Shown here piece after piece: positions 1 through 9,236 of a DNA stretch of 64,000 nt. Numbering within the stretch: position 1 is the first letter of the stretch; every line of letters starts with the position of its first letter. Source of the DNA: Rickettsia tamurae (lineage in GTDB: Bacteria > Pseudomonadota > Alphaproteobacteria > Rickettsiales > Rickettsiaceae); contig NZ_CCMG01000008.1 of assembly GCF_000751075.1 (NCBI RefSeq), positions 186,001 to 250,000 on the forward strand, given 5' to 3'. The translations under genes and the position numbers were made by a program. Under the pieces are notes generated by a model. It had not been told where the DNA came from. It searched no databases and saw nothing but the letters and a program-made list of their open reading frames with translations.

Positions 1-2
1 TA

Positions 3-1565
3 GATAAAATAATAAAAAATGCTAAAAATCAAGGCGGTAGAGTGATTATAGAAACTTGGCCTCTTTCTGCAGACGAAGCAACAAATCTCATCACTGCTAA
101 ATTCGGTATTACCTCTGAAGATCAAATTTACGGATTGAAACTCGAAATTAATGAAATCTTAAAAGATCCAAATAATGCTGCTGAAAATTTTAAAAAATAT
201 GTATCACAAACATCCAGGCAATTTCAAAAAGATTTAGGTAAAGCTGAGATAAATCCCATTGACTTTAATTTTAATACAAAGAAAGTTATGAATGATAGCC
301 CTAAGGATATACAAGTAGAACAAACAACATCATATGAACCTCCAAAAGAAAACCAACCACAACCGCAAGGTTTTTTTAGAAGAGTTTTTAACTATTTTAA
401 AGATATAGTAACTAGTTTTAAAGAAGCAATATTCGACAAAAAAGAAGAACTTAAAACTCAAGTAACTCCAACTACGGAAGCAAAGCCGACAATAACAGAA
501 GAATCACTAACTACTGTTGCATCTTCTATAACTCAACCGCAACAACACGTTTCTAAAAGCTCTCCGGTTATAGGTTCAAGTCAAAAGCAGCAAGATAAGC
601 CATTTGGTATGACAGAACAAGACTATAAAGCGATGAGGGCTGCTAGTACTACTTTGCACCATGATAATCCAAGTAATAATATTAATAATTTTAAATATGA
701 TCTTTCACAAGAAGATCTAAATAACATAAAAAAACCTGAATATTGGTATACTGAAAATGATATTGTAAATATCTTGACGGCAGCGTTAGATGACAAAAAA
801 GTTTCAATACAACCGGCTATAACTTTAACAAATACAGTAGTTAAGGAAGAAATGCTTAGAGATCTTACCATAAAAGGCGAAGAGAAAGAGAGAGCCTTAG
901 CAGAAATTCAAGAGACAAAAGCAATGTTTAAAGATGCTCCGGAAGTAGAACGAAACAACGTTTTAAAAGACCTTGAGGCTAGAGAAAAAATAATTACTCT
1001 ACCGGATGAGGAACGTGAAAAACAGAGTAATGCACTATTAAAAGAAGCAGAATCTAAACAAAAAATTAACACAGATATTTTAAATAGAGCTGCTAAAGAT
1101 ATACAAGAAAATGGGAAAGAATGTGCAGTGATACCGATAGAGATGGGTACCGGACATTGGTGTAATTTATTTATGACTCATAGTAAAGAAGATAATCAAA
1201 CTATTATAACTTTTAATGATTCTTTCGGGCATCCTATAGGTAGTAATAATAATATATTACCTGATACAATAAATAAAGCATTTGAAAATAAAAGACCTCC
1301 GCTTGTTATTGATGAACAAATCAAGCAGCAAAATAATAATTTTGATTGTGGTCCTTACTCCGTGGAGACTATGATTAGAAAAGCAAGCGGCAAGCTAATT
1401 CTTACTGAGAGCGAAGCTTTGAATAAAGGACCGGAGTTAAGAGAAAAGCATGCACAGGTCGTTATCGATAAACAGCAAGAGCGGCAAGCTAAAACTCAAT
1501 TATCTAATCGTTGGACTAGTAAACAGCAACAAGAGAGCAAAGGCAGTAATCAACTTAGACATTAA
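3..1565 (+). CDS. Ulp1/C48-like cysteine protease, 5' end outside window
   Basis: The frame is open to the left edge, so the GTG at 42 is probably internal and the gene starts upstream. The C-terminal third carries the order of a CE-clan (Ulp1/SENP/ElaD-like) cysteine protease: His in GHWCNLF (residue 372 counted from the GTG), Asp in FNDSFG (393), a Gln about six residues before the nucleophile, and Cys in FDCGPYSVETM (436). The first 350 residues are polar, rich in Gln, Lys and Pro, with no membrane segment visible. CE-clan enzymes of intracellular bacteria are often secreted deubiquitinases, deSUMOylases or acetyltransferases, so an effector role is inferred. No secretion signal can be judged without the N-terminus. 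The fold call is firm; the substrate is unknown. Confidence 0.75.
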   Translation, partial: DKIIKNAKNQGGRVIIETWPLSADEATNLITAKFGITSEDQIYGLKLEINEILKDPNNAAENFKKYVSQTSRQFQKDLGKAEINPIDFNFNTKKVMNDSPKDIQVEQTTSYEPPKENQPQPQGFFRRVFNYFKDIVTSFKEAIFDKKEELKTQVTPTTEAKPTITEESLTTVASSITQPQQHVSKSSPVIGSSQKQQDKPFGMTEQDYKAMRAASTTLHHDNPSNNINNFKYDLSQEDLNNIKKPEYWYTENDIVNILTAALDDKKVSIQPAITLTNTVVKEEMLRDLTIKGEEKERALAEIQETKAMFKDAPEVERNNVLKDLEAREKIITLPDEEREKQSNALLKEAESKQKINTDILNRAAKDIQENGKECAVIPIEMGTGHWCNLFMTHSKEDNQTIITFNDSFGHPIGSNNNILPDTINKAFENKRPPLVIDEQIKQQNNNFDCGPYSVETMIRKASGKLILTESEALNKGPELREKHAQVVIDKQQERQAKTQLSNRWTSKQQQESKGSNQLRH

Positions 1566-1614
1566 AACTTATTTTAAACAATTGTAGACTCTTTAATAAA
1601 TATATCCCATCCCT

Positions 1615-1719
1615 AATCCGCTAAAACTTGACGTTAGTGACTTATCACCTTTCGAAGCTGCTGAAAAGATTTTGGAGCATGTAGAGAATATTACTAGAAG
1701 TTACAAGAAAGAGCTATGA
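1615..1719 (+). pseudogene. Remnant of a gene tail
   Basis: About 35 open codons without a start, ending in TGA three bases before the next gene. The translation ends FEAAEKILEHVENITRSYKK, which looks like a real helical C-terminus rather than random AT-rich sequence. I do not recognise the parent gene. Confidence 0.3.
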
Positions 1720-1722
1720 TAT

Positions 1723-2400
1723 ATGAAAAACTTTTTAAAATATTTACTTACAATTTTTCTATTAACTTTTACAACTCAATCATTGGCTAATAAATATCTT
1801 TCTAAAGCTGATAATTTGTTTGGAATGAGTAAATTTGATTTAGCTCTTAAAGAGATTGATAAAGCTATAGAGCTGGAGCCTAATAACCATCATGCATATT
1901 TTGTTAAAAGTATTATTTTAACAAAATTAGGCGAAAATAAATTAGCTTTAAAAGCAAGCAATAACGCTATCAACCTAGATCCTAAAAATTCTAAATATTA
2001 CTGGTTAAAATTTATGATTTTAGAAAAATTAGGTGAATACAAGTTAGCTAGTGAAGCATTTGATAAATATAAAGCATTAGAGCAAAAATTTCCTCAAGAT
2101 ATTATATTAACCGATAAAGGAGAATATAAATTAAAGAAGGAAGAAGCTCTTAATGCTTTAATAGAAGGAGACGAGTTTAAATTAGGTAAACACAAAGAAG
2201 CTTTAAAGACGTTTGAAAAAGCTATTGCATTAGATAATACTAACCCTATGGCTTATTCGTTTAAAGCTTTTGCATTATGTGATTTAGGAAGATATAAGGA
2301 AGCACTTATAGAAATAAATAAAGCATTAGAATTAGACTCAAATAATCTTGATGCTCAAACTATTAAAAAATTACTACAAAAGAAATTGCATAAAAAATGA
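1723..2400 (+). CDS. Secreted tetratricopeptide-repeat protein
   Basis: A 225-residue protein with a Sec-type signal peptide (MKNFLKYLLTIFLLTF then TTQSLA, cleavage expected near residue 22), so the mature part should be periplasmic or surface-exposed. Two to three TPR units follow at about residues 23-90, and at least two more near 140-215, recognised by the pattern A-x-x-x-x-x-A-x-x-L-x-P (for example AIELEPNNHHAYFVKSIILT and ALELDSNNLDA). TPRs mediate protein-protein contacts, and no enzymatic domain is present. The ATG follows the TGA of a gene remnant by three bases, with no strong ribosome binding site. The partner is unknown. Confidence 0.8.
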   Translation: MKNFLKYLLTIFLLTFTTQSLANKYLSKADNLFGMSKFDLALKEIDKAIELEPNNHHAYFVKSIILTKLGENKLALKASNNAINLDPKNSKYYWLKFMILEKLGEYKLASEAFDKYKALEQKFPQDIILTDKGEYKLKKEEALNALIEGDEFKLGKHKEALKTFEKAIALDNTNPMAYSFKAFALCDLGRYKEALIEINKALELDSNNLDAQTIKKLLQKKLHKK

Positions 2401-2542
2401 TTTAGGTAATAAATAATTTTAAATGCACTTACGTATAAATCAATTATTATAAATACCAGTACTAAATATTCTCCTTAAGCTAAATGAAAAGTTTTTTGAG
2501 AAAGCTGGTATTTTCGTTTAATCCAACATGAAAAGATTCGTG

Positions 2543-3013
2543 CTATTGTTTTAAGGCATGAATTTTTAACATACCGATAACGGTCGAGTAGATAGTGGGA
2601 TTATAAGTCTTCAGCAAAGCCGTCAATAATTTCCGGTTTACCGATACGAACTTGTTGCTCAAAAATTTTATTTGCCAGTTCTTTAACACCTCTAAGCATT
2701 GACCCGCCACTGGTAATGATAGTTCGAGACGCTAGCGGTTGTCCCTTTGTTGCTTTATCATATTCAGCTTTTACCATTGATAATATCTCTTCTACTCTTG
2801 GTCCGATTATTTCAATAAGCTTATAAATAGTAATTGCTGCATTAAGATTATAAAGACTGTCAATTTAAATCTTCTAAATTAATAATAGAATCTTTATCAA
2901 ACGAAGATAATATTGCATTACCGTAGAGAACCTTTAATTTTTCTGCCGTAATAAGATCAATGCCAAAAACTTTGGCAATATCGGAAATAATATGAAAGCT
3001 TCCTAAATTTATA
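2543..3013 (-). pseudogene. ftsA: ftsA C-terminal fragment, frameshifted
   Basis: Read leftwards, three frame pieces match the C-terminal half of the actin-like division protein FtsA: GSFHIISDIAKVFGIDLITA, then IGPRVEEILSMVKAEYDKAT with SGGSMLRGVKELANKIFEQQ and VRIGKPEIIDGFAED, then NPTIYSTVIGMLKIHALKQ before a stop at 2543. Frames break near 2865 and near 2605. The N-terminal half, with the first ATPase motifs, is absent; upstream sequence is AT-rich and unrelated. It is therefore a truncated copy and not a working division gene. An intact ftsA presumably lies elsewhere (inference). Confidence 0.7.
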
Positions 3014-3099
3014 TGACTTGTATATATTATGTAAATAATTTGCAATTGGCTATAATTCCTAATATAATTACTTATAGTTAATTTATATTTTAACAAAGA

Positions 3100-4377
3100 A
3101 TGACTACCACCATACTTGTGATCGTTATTATAATAATGATTGCCTTATCTGCTTTATTTGCCGCTACCGAAACTGCTATTACCGCTTCTTCCCCAGGGAA
3201 GATTCATAAGCTTAAAATCGCCGGTAATAAGCGTGCTAAAACAGTTTTAGAGGTTCTTAAGAAAAAAGAAAAGATCATAGGAACTTTATTAATAGGTAAT
3301 AGTTTAATCAATACTGTTTGTACCACTATTGCTACTACTCTCTTTATTAGCTTTCTTGGAGATAATGGTCCCATTGTTGCTTCCGGCGTTATGGCTTTTA
3401 TAATTATTGTTTTTGCCGAAGTAGTACCGAAAGCAATAGCCGTTGCTAAACCTGAGCAATTAGCATTAAAAATGGCTTCAACTATCGTAATATTTTTAAA
3501 ACTTTTCAAACCTATTAATATTGCTCTTGATTACATTACAAAAATATTTTGCTTCATATTTCGTATTAATTTAAATCCTCAAATATCAGGAACGGAAGAA
3601 GTAAGAGGCGTGATTGAGCATTACCATCAAGAAGGCGGAGTTTATAAATCCGATCGTAATATGCTCGGCGGGATACTAGATATACGTAATATGACTGTAT
3701 CGGAAATTATGACTCACAGAAGCAGTATTATAGCCCTTAATATTGACCTACCTCATGAAGTAATAATTAAAACTTTATTATCGGGGGCTCATACACGTAT
3801 ACCTTTGTGGCAAGATAATAGAGATAATATAATAGGGATTCTCAATCTAAAAGATTTGCTTAAAACATTATACGAAAATAATAATGATGCAAAAAAAGTT
3901 GATATTAATAAACTTCTAACTCCACCTTGGTTTATCCCTGAGAATGCACTTGTAGTAGACCAGCTACATGCATTTAGAGAACGTAATAATCATTTTGCTT
4001 GTGTTGTAGATGAGTATGGTACTCTACTAGGTATTATTACTCTTGAAGATGTTATAGAAGAAATCGTAGGACCCATTACTGATGAACATGATAGACTTAA
4101 TAATGAAATTATCAAGAAGTCTAATACCGAGTTCATTATAAAAGGAACTACGACTATTAGAGATATTAACCGAGAACTTGATTGGAATTTATCGGATGAG
4201 GATGCAAACACTATAGCAGGATTAATAATCCATAAAATTGCTAGAATTCCAAATCAAAGGGAAGTAATTGAAATATTTAATTTAAAGGTAATTATTTTAA
4301 AGAAAATTGCCAATAAGATTGATAGCGTAAAAATTACCGTATTACCTACTACCGAGGAAACAATAAGCAGTGAGTGA
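3100..4377 (+). CDS. CNNM/DUF21 and CBS-domain membrane protein (HlyC/CorC family)
   Basis: A 425-residue protein. Residues 1-150 form three to four membrane segments of the DUF21/CNNM type (ALFAATETAI and the FAEVVPKAIA segment are typical). A pair of CBS domains follows at about 195-330 (MTHRSSIIAL, HTRIPLWQDNRDNIIGI, FACVVDEYGTLLGIITLEDV), then a C-terminal CorC_HlyC domain at about 345-420. Family members handle Mg2+ or Co2+ or stabilise the membrane. The name 'hemolysin' is historical. It differs from the membrane-free TlyC at 58896. The TGA overlaps the GTG start of ccmF, suggesting translational coupling. Confidence 0.85.
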   Translation: MTTTILVIVIIIMIALSALFAATETAITASSPGKIHKLKIAGNKRAKTVLEVLKKKEKIIGTLLIGNSLINTVCTTIATTLFISFLGDNGPIVASGVMAFIIIVFAEVVPKAIAVAKPEQLALKMASTIVIFLKLFKPINIALDYITKIFCFIFRINLNPQISGTEEVRGVIEHYHQEGGVYKSDRNMLGGILDIRNMTVSEIMTHRSSIIALNIDLPHEVIIKTLLSGAHTRIPLWQDNRDNIIGILNLKDLLKTLYENNNDAKKVDINKLLTPPWFIPENALVVDQLHAFRERNNHFACVVDEYGTLLGIITLEDVIEEIVGPITDEHDRLNNEIIKKSNTEFIIKGTTTIRDINRELDWNLSDEDANTIAGLIIHKIARIPNQREVIEIFNLKVIILKKIANKIDSVKITVLPTTEETISSE

Positions 4378-6376
4378 AATCGGTAATTTTTTACTGCTAA
4401 CAACGATGTGCTTAAGTGGGATGTCGGTACTATTATCATTCCTGCGTAGGCGGGAATCCAGTATAACATATAAAAAATTAACTTCTTTACCAATAGTAAA
4501 ATTATTTTTTCTGGATTCCCGCCTACGTGGGAATGACATTTACTTCTACATAGCTGCCTCATGTGCTATACTTGCCTTTTTTACCCTAGTCTATGCTTTT
4601 ATTATCTCTGACTTTTCACTACAAAATGTTTTCTTAAATTCCAGTACTTTAAAACCTTTAATATATAAAATAGCCGGTAGTTGGTCGGGCCATGAAGGCT
4701 CAATGTTATTATGGTTTTGTTTATTACAAATCGTTAGTTGCTGTTATATATTTTTACTTGAAGATAACCGGCTTAAATTTTTATCTATTATCATATTATC
4801 AGCCATACAACTATTTTTTAGCAGTTTTATTTACTTTACCTCCAATCCTTTTAACGTGTTTTCTTTCGTTCCTCAAGAAGGGTTAGGCTTAAACCCGATG
4901 CTACAAGATATTGCTTTGAGCATCCACCCTCCTCTGCTTTATTTAGGCTATGTTAGCTATGTAGTACCTTTTACTATTGTTTGTGCTATGTTACTTACCA
5001 CTGTCATCCCGTGGCTTGACCACGGGACCTTGTGCCACAGATTGCGTCCTGAGATACCGCGGTCAAGCCACGGGATGACACTTATCCATCTTCTCAAAAC
5101 ATTTTCCAATATCGGTATCTTATTTACTACTATCGGCATTAGCCTTGGTTCTTGGTGGGCATATAGAGAACTCGGCTGGGACGGATTTTGGTTTTTTGAT
5201 CCGGTAGAGAATATTTCACTATTTCCTTGGTTATCCGGAATTATGCTCCATCATTCTATAATTGTAACGACAAAAACCGGACGCATGCAAAGTTGGACGA
5301 TAATTTTATCTATCATTACTTTTTTGTTGGTAATATTTAGTACTTTTTTAGTACGTTCCGGTTTTATTACCTCAATTCACTCTTTTGCATTCTCACCTGA
5401 GAGAGGAATATACTTGCTTGGAATATTTTTGATTATGGGGATTGGAGGATTGTGTGTCATCCCGCGGCTTGACCGCGGGATCCAGTTAAAAGTATTATCA
5501 ATTGTTTTTTGGATCCCGCGGTCAAGCCGTGGGATGACAGCAATAGAAAAAGCCATACTCCTCGGTAATATATTCTTCCTACTTAGCCTTATCGTACTAA
5601 TAGCTGCCACACTTTATCCACCAATTTACTCTTTATTCGACGATAAACCTATTATTATTAGTGAAACATTTTTTGTTAATAATTTTATTATATTCGTTAT
5701 CCCTATTCTTGGTACCATAGGATTATTTACTACCAGAATCTCTATTAAAAAACATATTATAATTCTAATATTATCTCTAATAATTACTTATTTAATATCA
5801 TTAAAAGTAACATTTAGTGTTATATCGATTTTAACTATAATCGCATCTATATTTCTTATGCTTCATAATGTTCATTATCTTTTGGTTAAAACTAATTATT
5901 TTAGAAATAGACTTAAAGCAAGTAACGCTAGTATGATACTTGGGCATTTCGGTTTTGCACTAATTAGCTTTAGTATCACTATGAATGCATTATTACAAAG
6001 CGAAATGGATTTTACCGGCAGAGTAGGAACAAGTAAAACTTTTAACGAATTTAAAGTAACATTGCAAAATATTAAGTTTGCTCAAGGTAAAAATTATTAT
6101 AGACAAATCGCTGAATTTTGGCTTGAGGATGATAGCCGTAATATAACTATATTAAAACCGGAAAATAGGCTTTATATAGTTGAAAAGAGTTTATCGCAAG
6201 AAAGCGATATATACTCTTACTTATCATATGATCTTTACGCAGTTTTAAGTAATATAGACGGCGATATAATCCATGCTAAAATATATTACAAGCCAATGAT
6301 GAGCTTTATTTGGCTTGGAATTATTCTCACCGCTTCCGGCTTTTTTATTGCACTAATCAGAAAAAATTCTAGCTAA
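4370..6376 (+). CDS. ccmF: Cytochrome c heme lyase CcmF with three in-frame RPEs
   Basis: An inner-membrane heme lyase subunit of cytochrome c maturation system I. The family signature is clear: AGSWSGHEGSMLLW, SIHPPLLYLGY, then the tryptophan-rich heme-handling motif as GWDGFWFFDPVENISLFPW, with Phe where many homologues have Trp. The GTG start overlaps the previous stop (GTGAGTGA). Three palindromic repeats are translated in frame at residues about 23-58 (FLRRRESSI to DSRLRGND), 211-237 (VIPWLDHGT to PRSSHGMT) and 363-390 (CVIPRLDRGIQ to WIPRSSRGMT). They lie between conserved segments and leave the reading frame intact. With about 90 inserted residues the 668-residue total fits a normal CcmF core of about 580. 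Confidence 0.92.
   Translation: MSEIGNFLLLTTMCLSGMSVLLSFLRRRESSITYKKLTSLPIVKLFFLDSRLRGNDIYFYIAASCAILAFFTLVYAFIISDFSLQNVFLNSSTLKPLIYKIAGSWSGHEGSMLLWFCLLQIVSCCYIFLLEDNRLKFLSIIILSAIQLFFSSFIYFTSNPFNVFSFVPQEGLGLNPMLQDIALSIHPPLLYLGYVSYVVPFTIVCAMLLTTVIPWLDHGTLCHRLRPEIPRSSHGMTLIHLLKTFSNIGILFTTIGISLGSWWAYRELGWDGFWFFDPVENISLFPWLSGIMLHHSIIVTTKTGRMQSWTIILSIITFLLVIFSTFLVRSGFITSIHSFAFSPERGIYLLGIFLIMGIGGLCVIPRLDRGIQLKVLSIVFWIPRSSRGMTAIEKAILLGNIFFLLSLIVLIAATLYPPIYSLFDDKPIIISETFFVNNFIIFVIPILGTIGLFTTRISIKKHIIILILSLIITYLISLKVTFSVISILTIIASIFLMLHNVHYLLVKTNYFRNRLKASNASMILGHFGFALISFSITMNALLQSEMDFTGRVGTSKTFNEFKVTLQNIKFAQGKNYYRQIAEFWLEDDSRNITILKPENRLYIVEKSLSQESDIYSYLSYDLYAVLSNIDGDIIHAKIYYKPMMSFIWLGIILTASGFFIALIRKNSS
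4436..4541. repeat. RPE, family B, inside ccmF
   Basis: Inverted repeat with arms cctgcgtaggcgggaatcca and tggattcccgcctacgtggg around an AT-rich loop. It has the same core as the copy in the tmRNA spacer at 34264 and is read through by ccmF without a stop. Confidence 0.85.
5000..5081. repeat. RPE, family A, inside ccmF
   Basis: Arms gtcatcccgtggcttgacca and its near complement ending gccacgggatgacac, in frame at CcmF residues 211-237. The loop (ttgtgccacagattgcgtcc) is shared with the copy at 15419. Confidence 0.85.
5456..5540. repeat. RPE, family A, inside ccmF
   Basis: Arms gtcatcccgcggcttgaccg and the complementary cggtcaagccgtgggatgac around an AT-rich loop, in frame at CcmF residues 363-390. 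Confidence 0.85.
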
Positions 6377-6383
6377 TGTGATA

Positions 6384-6545
6384 TTTTGTTGCATGGATCA
6401 AAAAACGCGTTCGTGTCATACTGTGGCTTGATCACGGTATTTAGAAAAACAACTTAAAATACTAACAATTTTAGTATTTTAAACTGGATCCCGCGATCAA
6501 GTCGCGGGATGACAGAGGTGGAATTGATCCACGCAATAATGAATT
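6384..6545. repeat. Shell-wrapped RPE, family A
   Basis: Outer shell tgttgcatggatcaaaaaac paired with gaattgatccacgcaataa, inner core tgtggcttgatcacgg paired with cgatcaagtcgcgggatgac. It fills the space between ccmF and the next gene. Confidence 0.75.
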
Positions 6546-6561
6546 CACACAACAACACTAA

Positions 6562-8794
6562 CTAATGTGAACCATCACATTTAAGGTTTAAAATTTTTAT
6601 ACTATTCGGATGATCAGCTCCGAATTTTTCTATTTGATTATTACGGAATTTTTCATACCAAAATTTCTTAGGTAAAGTGCAACTAGCTTTAGCGGCTGCA
6701 AGATACATATTACTTATTTCATACACATTTTTCATATTTTCTTTATAGTTATTCCAATATATATTTTCAGCAGTAGCATAAGCATCTACCGCCTCCTCAT
6801 TTTGATTAAGTAACACTAGTGCATCCCCTTCAGCAACAAACGTTTTTGCCAAATCTATATCCGGTGATATAATAATCTCTTTGTTAGGTCTAAGTTGGAT
6901 CATTAAGAAAAATTGCTTTAGCTTTTTTAGCGTATTCTAGAGCTTCGGTAACATCACCTAAACCTAGCTTTGCTCTTGATTTTTGAGTAAAAATTCGTCC
7001 AAATACTTGATTTTCCTCTTTTTTACTCGATTTATTCATATCATATATTTGTTCTAATAAAGAAAGAGATTCCTGATGTTTCTTAAGATTATTTAATACA
7101 TCTACTTTAATGAGATATGAACCGGTAAGAAATAAATCTTGAGGTTTCATGCCGTTTTCGATACAAGTATTTACACTATCGTCAATTCTTCTCAAGGCCT
7201 CATAATTTTTACCTTGAATACTAAACAATTTAGATTTTGCATAATATATAGTTGCCGTATCAGTTATATCTACTAGATTTTGATTGAACATATCTTCCAT
7301 CATTTGGATATTTTTTCTGCTTCTTCTAGATTTCCTAGCTGAATATTGGATATAGCCTAACCGAAAACTATATTACATTTTATGGAATCATATCCTTTCA
7401 CTTCATCAAATACCTGCTTAGCTTTCGTATCATATTCAATTGCTTTTTTAGGATCCAACCAAGTTCTATAATACCATCCTATGCGTCCTAAATATGCAGC
7501 ATAAGCAAATTTTTCTTCATTATTCATTGTCCATAATTTAAATTTACCTTTTTGATCGTTTTTATCAAACCAATTTACTAATTTTTTTGAGTTATATAAA
7601 TCGGAAGAATTAGCATATTGTATTAATAAATTTAATTTTAACTCTAAAATTTTATATATCGATATATCGTATTTTTCTGCATTTTTTGTAATTATTTCAA
7701 TATTATCCGATATAGTTTTAGCATTTCTAAAAATATGCCCCTTTATAAACTTTTAGGTATAGAACTTAAAAGATTAGTAACACTACGTTCAAGATATTCT
7801 TTATTTCCTTTATCTTCATTTATTTGTAATATTTTTTCAGCTATAACATCATGCATTTCAAATATCGGATTAACTTCATTAGGCTCAATATTAGAGATCA
7901 AAGCAAATTTAGAAAGCTGATAAATATCATCGTCTAGACTATTCTTATCTTCAGTAATAGAATTTAATAATTCTTTTGAAAAACTTTGATTATTAAGCAA
8001 TACTATCCCATCTAGTAATCTCTTGGCACTAGGCTTTAATTCATTGCTAACAAGTTTTATATTTAGCTCAATTTTATCCTTAGAGGCTTTTATCTTTTTC
8101 TTGTATTCTTCTAAGTTCAAACCTTGTATTTGATTTAATATTTGTGCTCCTTGAACTACGAGAATCGGATAACCTCCAAATTCTTGAGTCAAAAAATTTA
8201 TTAATTCCGGATTTTTATTTTCCAATATATTTTTTGCAAGTAATGCAGCTTCCGGCTTAGTGAAAGCGTTTGCTTTGATTATGTTAGACAATAATTCAGC
8301 GTCTTGGGAACAAAATATAATATTACCATTATATTCCCAATTAATAAAATCCTCTATTTTCTTATTCTCGCCTATTTTTAAATTATCAAATACCAATAAC
8401 CATTTATCTTTACTTGCTAGATAAACCATTAAATCTTTCCTCATCACTGCCATATCTTCTGAAATCACCGGTGATTTTACCCCAATATTAATAGCTTTAG
8501 ATAATTTAAGTAATTGCTGCTCTATATTTAGATTACAATCAATAAACCAAATTATGTTATAGTTATCTTTATTTTCATAAGCGTACATTCTAGCAAGCTG
8601 CGTTTTACCCATACCGCTTACCCCCCTACTACACTAGATTGCTTATATTTATTAAGATTTTCTTTTAGCTTTTCCAATTGCGATACATGATTTATGAAAT
8701 AACTAACCGGTACAACTAAATTAGATATTTGACTTTGAGCAAATATACTTCCGCTTATTAGAAGCATAATAATCACTAATATATATTTTTTCAT
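6562..8794 (-). pseudogene. Secreted NB-ARC/TPR protein, broken by several frameshifts and a TAG
   Basis: Starting at the ATG at 8794 the product would have a signal peptide (MKKYILVIIMLLISGSIFAQ), then a P-loop NTPase of NB-ARC type (GVSGMGKTQLARM, LLVFDN as Walker B, ILVVQG near a GLPLA-like position), then TPR-like helices to the C-terminus. The frame is lost four times: in a run of six G just before the P-loop near 8628 (seven G would restore it), after PKSL near 7745, near 7308 and near 6900. An in-frame TAG also follows IVFG near 7356. NB-ARC/TPR proteins are nucleotide-dependent switches; a Sec signal on one is unusual. It is not expected to work as it stands. Confidence 0.75.
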
Positions 8795-8930
8795 AATATT
8801 TATTAATTTTAAATTTTTAGCTGTAAAGCTTTATATCTTTTCGACTAAAAGTCAATAAAAATTTTGAGTTAGGTTTGGCGAAGTGTTAGTATACTATGTT
8901 ACGTGGTTCGGCTTTTACGTCATTGCGAGA

Positions 8931-9107
8931 AGGTATTGTTGCGTGGAGCGGCAAAACCCACTGTGTCACCCCGTGGCTTGACCACGGGGTCCATAAAAAC
9001 AACTTATAATGTACATTAGTCTATTTTTCCTGGATCCCGCGATCAAATCGCGGGATGACAGGAGAAAAACCGATCCATGCAACAAGGTCTACGGTTGCTC
9101 GCAATGA
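8931..9107. repeat. Triple-nested RPE (C shell, S shell, A core)
   Basis: Outer pair cgtcattgcgag / ctcgcaatgacg, middle pair tgttgcgtggagcgg / ccgatccatgcaaca, inner pair cccgtggcttgaccacgggg / gatcaaatcgcgggatgaca. It occupies most of the 440-bp gap downstream of ompB. Apart from the ompB terminator I see no gene in that gap. Confidence 0.8.
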
Positions 9108-9166
9108 CGACTCGGTATCCACACAACAATGCTCTACGAGGATAAACAAAAATTGGGATATAGAAT

Positions 9167-9201
9167 AAAAAAAGCCCCTTTTTTTCAAAGAGAGCTTTTT
9201 T
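9167..9201 (-). terminator. Rho-independent terminator of ompB
   Basis: On the minus strand a stem starts with gaaaaaagctctc and closes with gggggctttttt-type sequence (mostly Watson-Crick with G.U pairs and one mismatch), followed by a run of T. It lies 36 bases past the ompB stop. Confidence 0.7.
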
Positions 9202-9236
9202 CTTAAGGAACTTATAAACTTGCTAATCGGGAGCGA

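Noticed and set aside
3204-4539. Open frames antisense to the CNNM gene and ccmF start
   Set aside because: They are shadows of the sense frames, and the readable peptides (RRRESRKN, DSRLRRND) come from the RPE palindrome.
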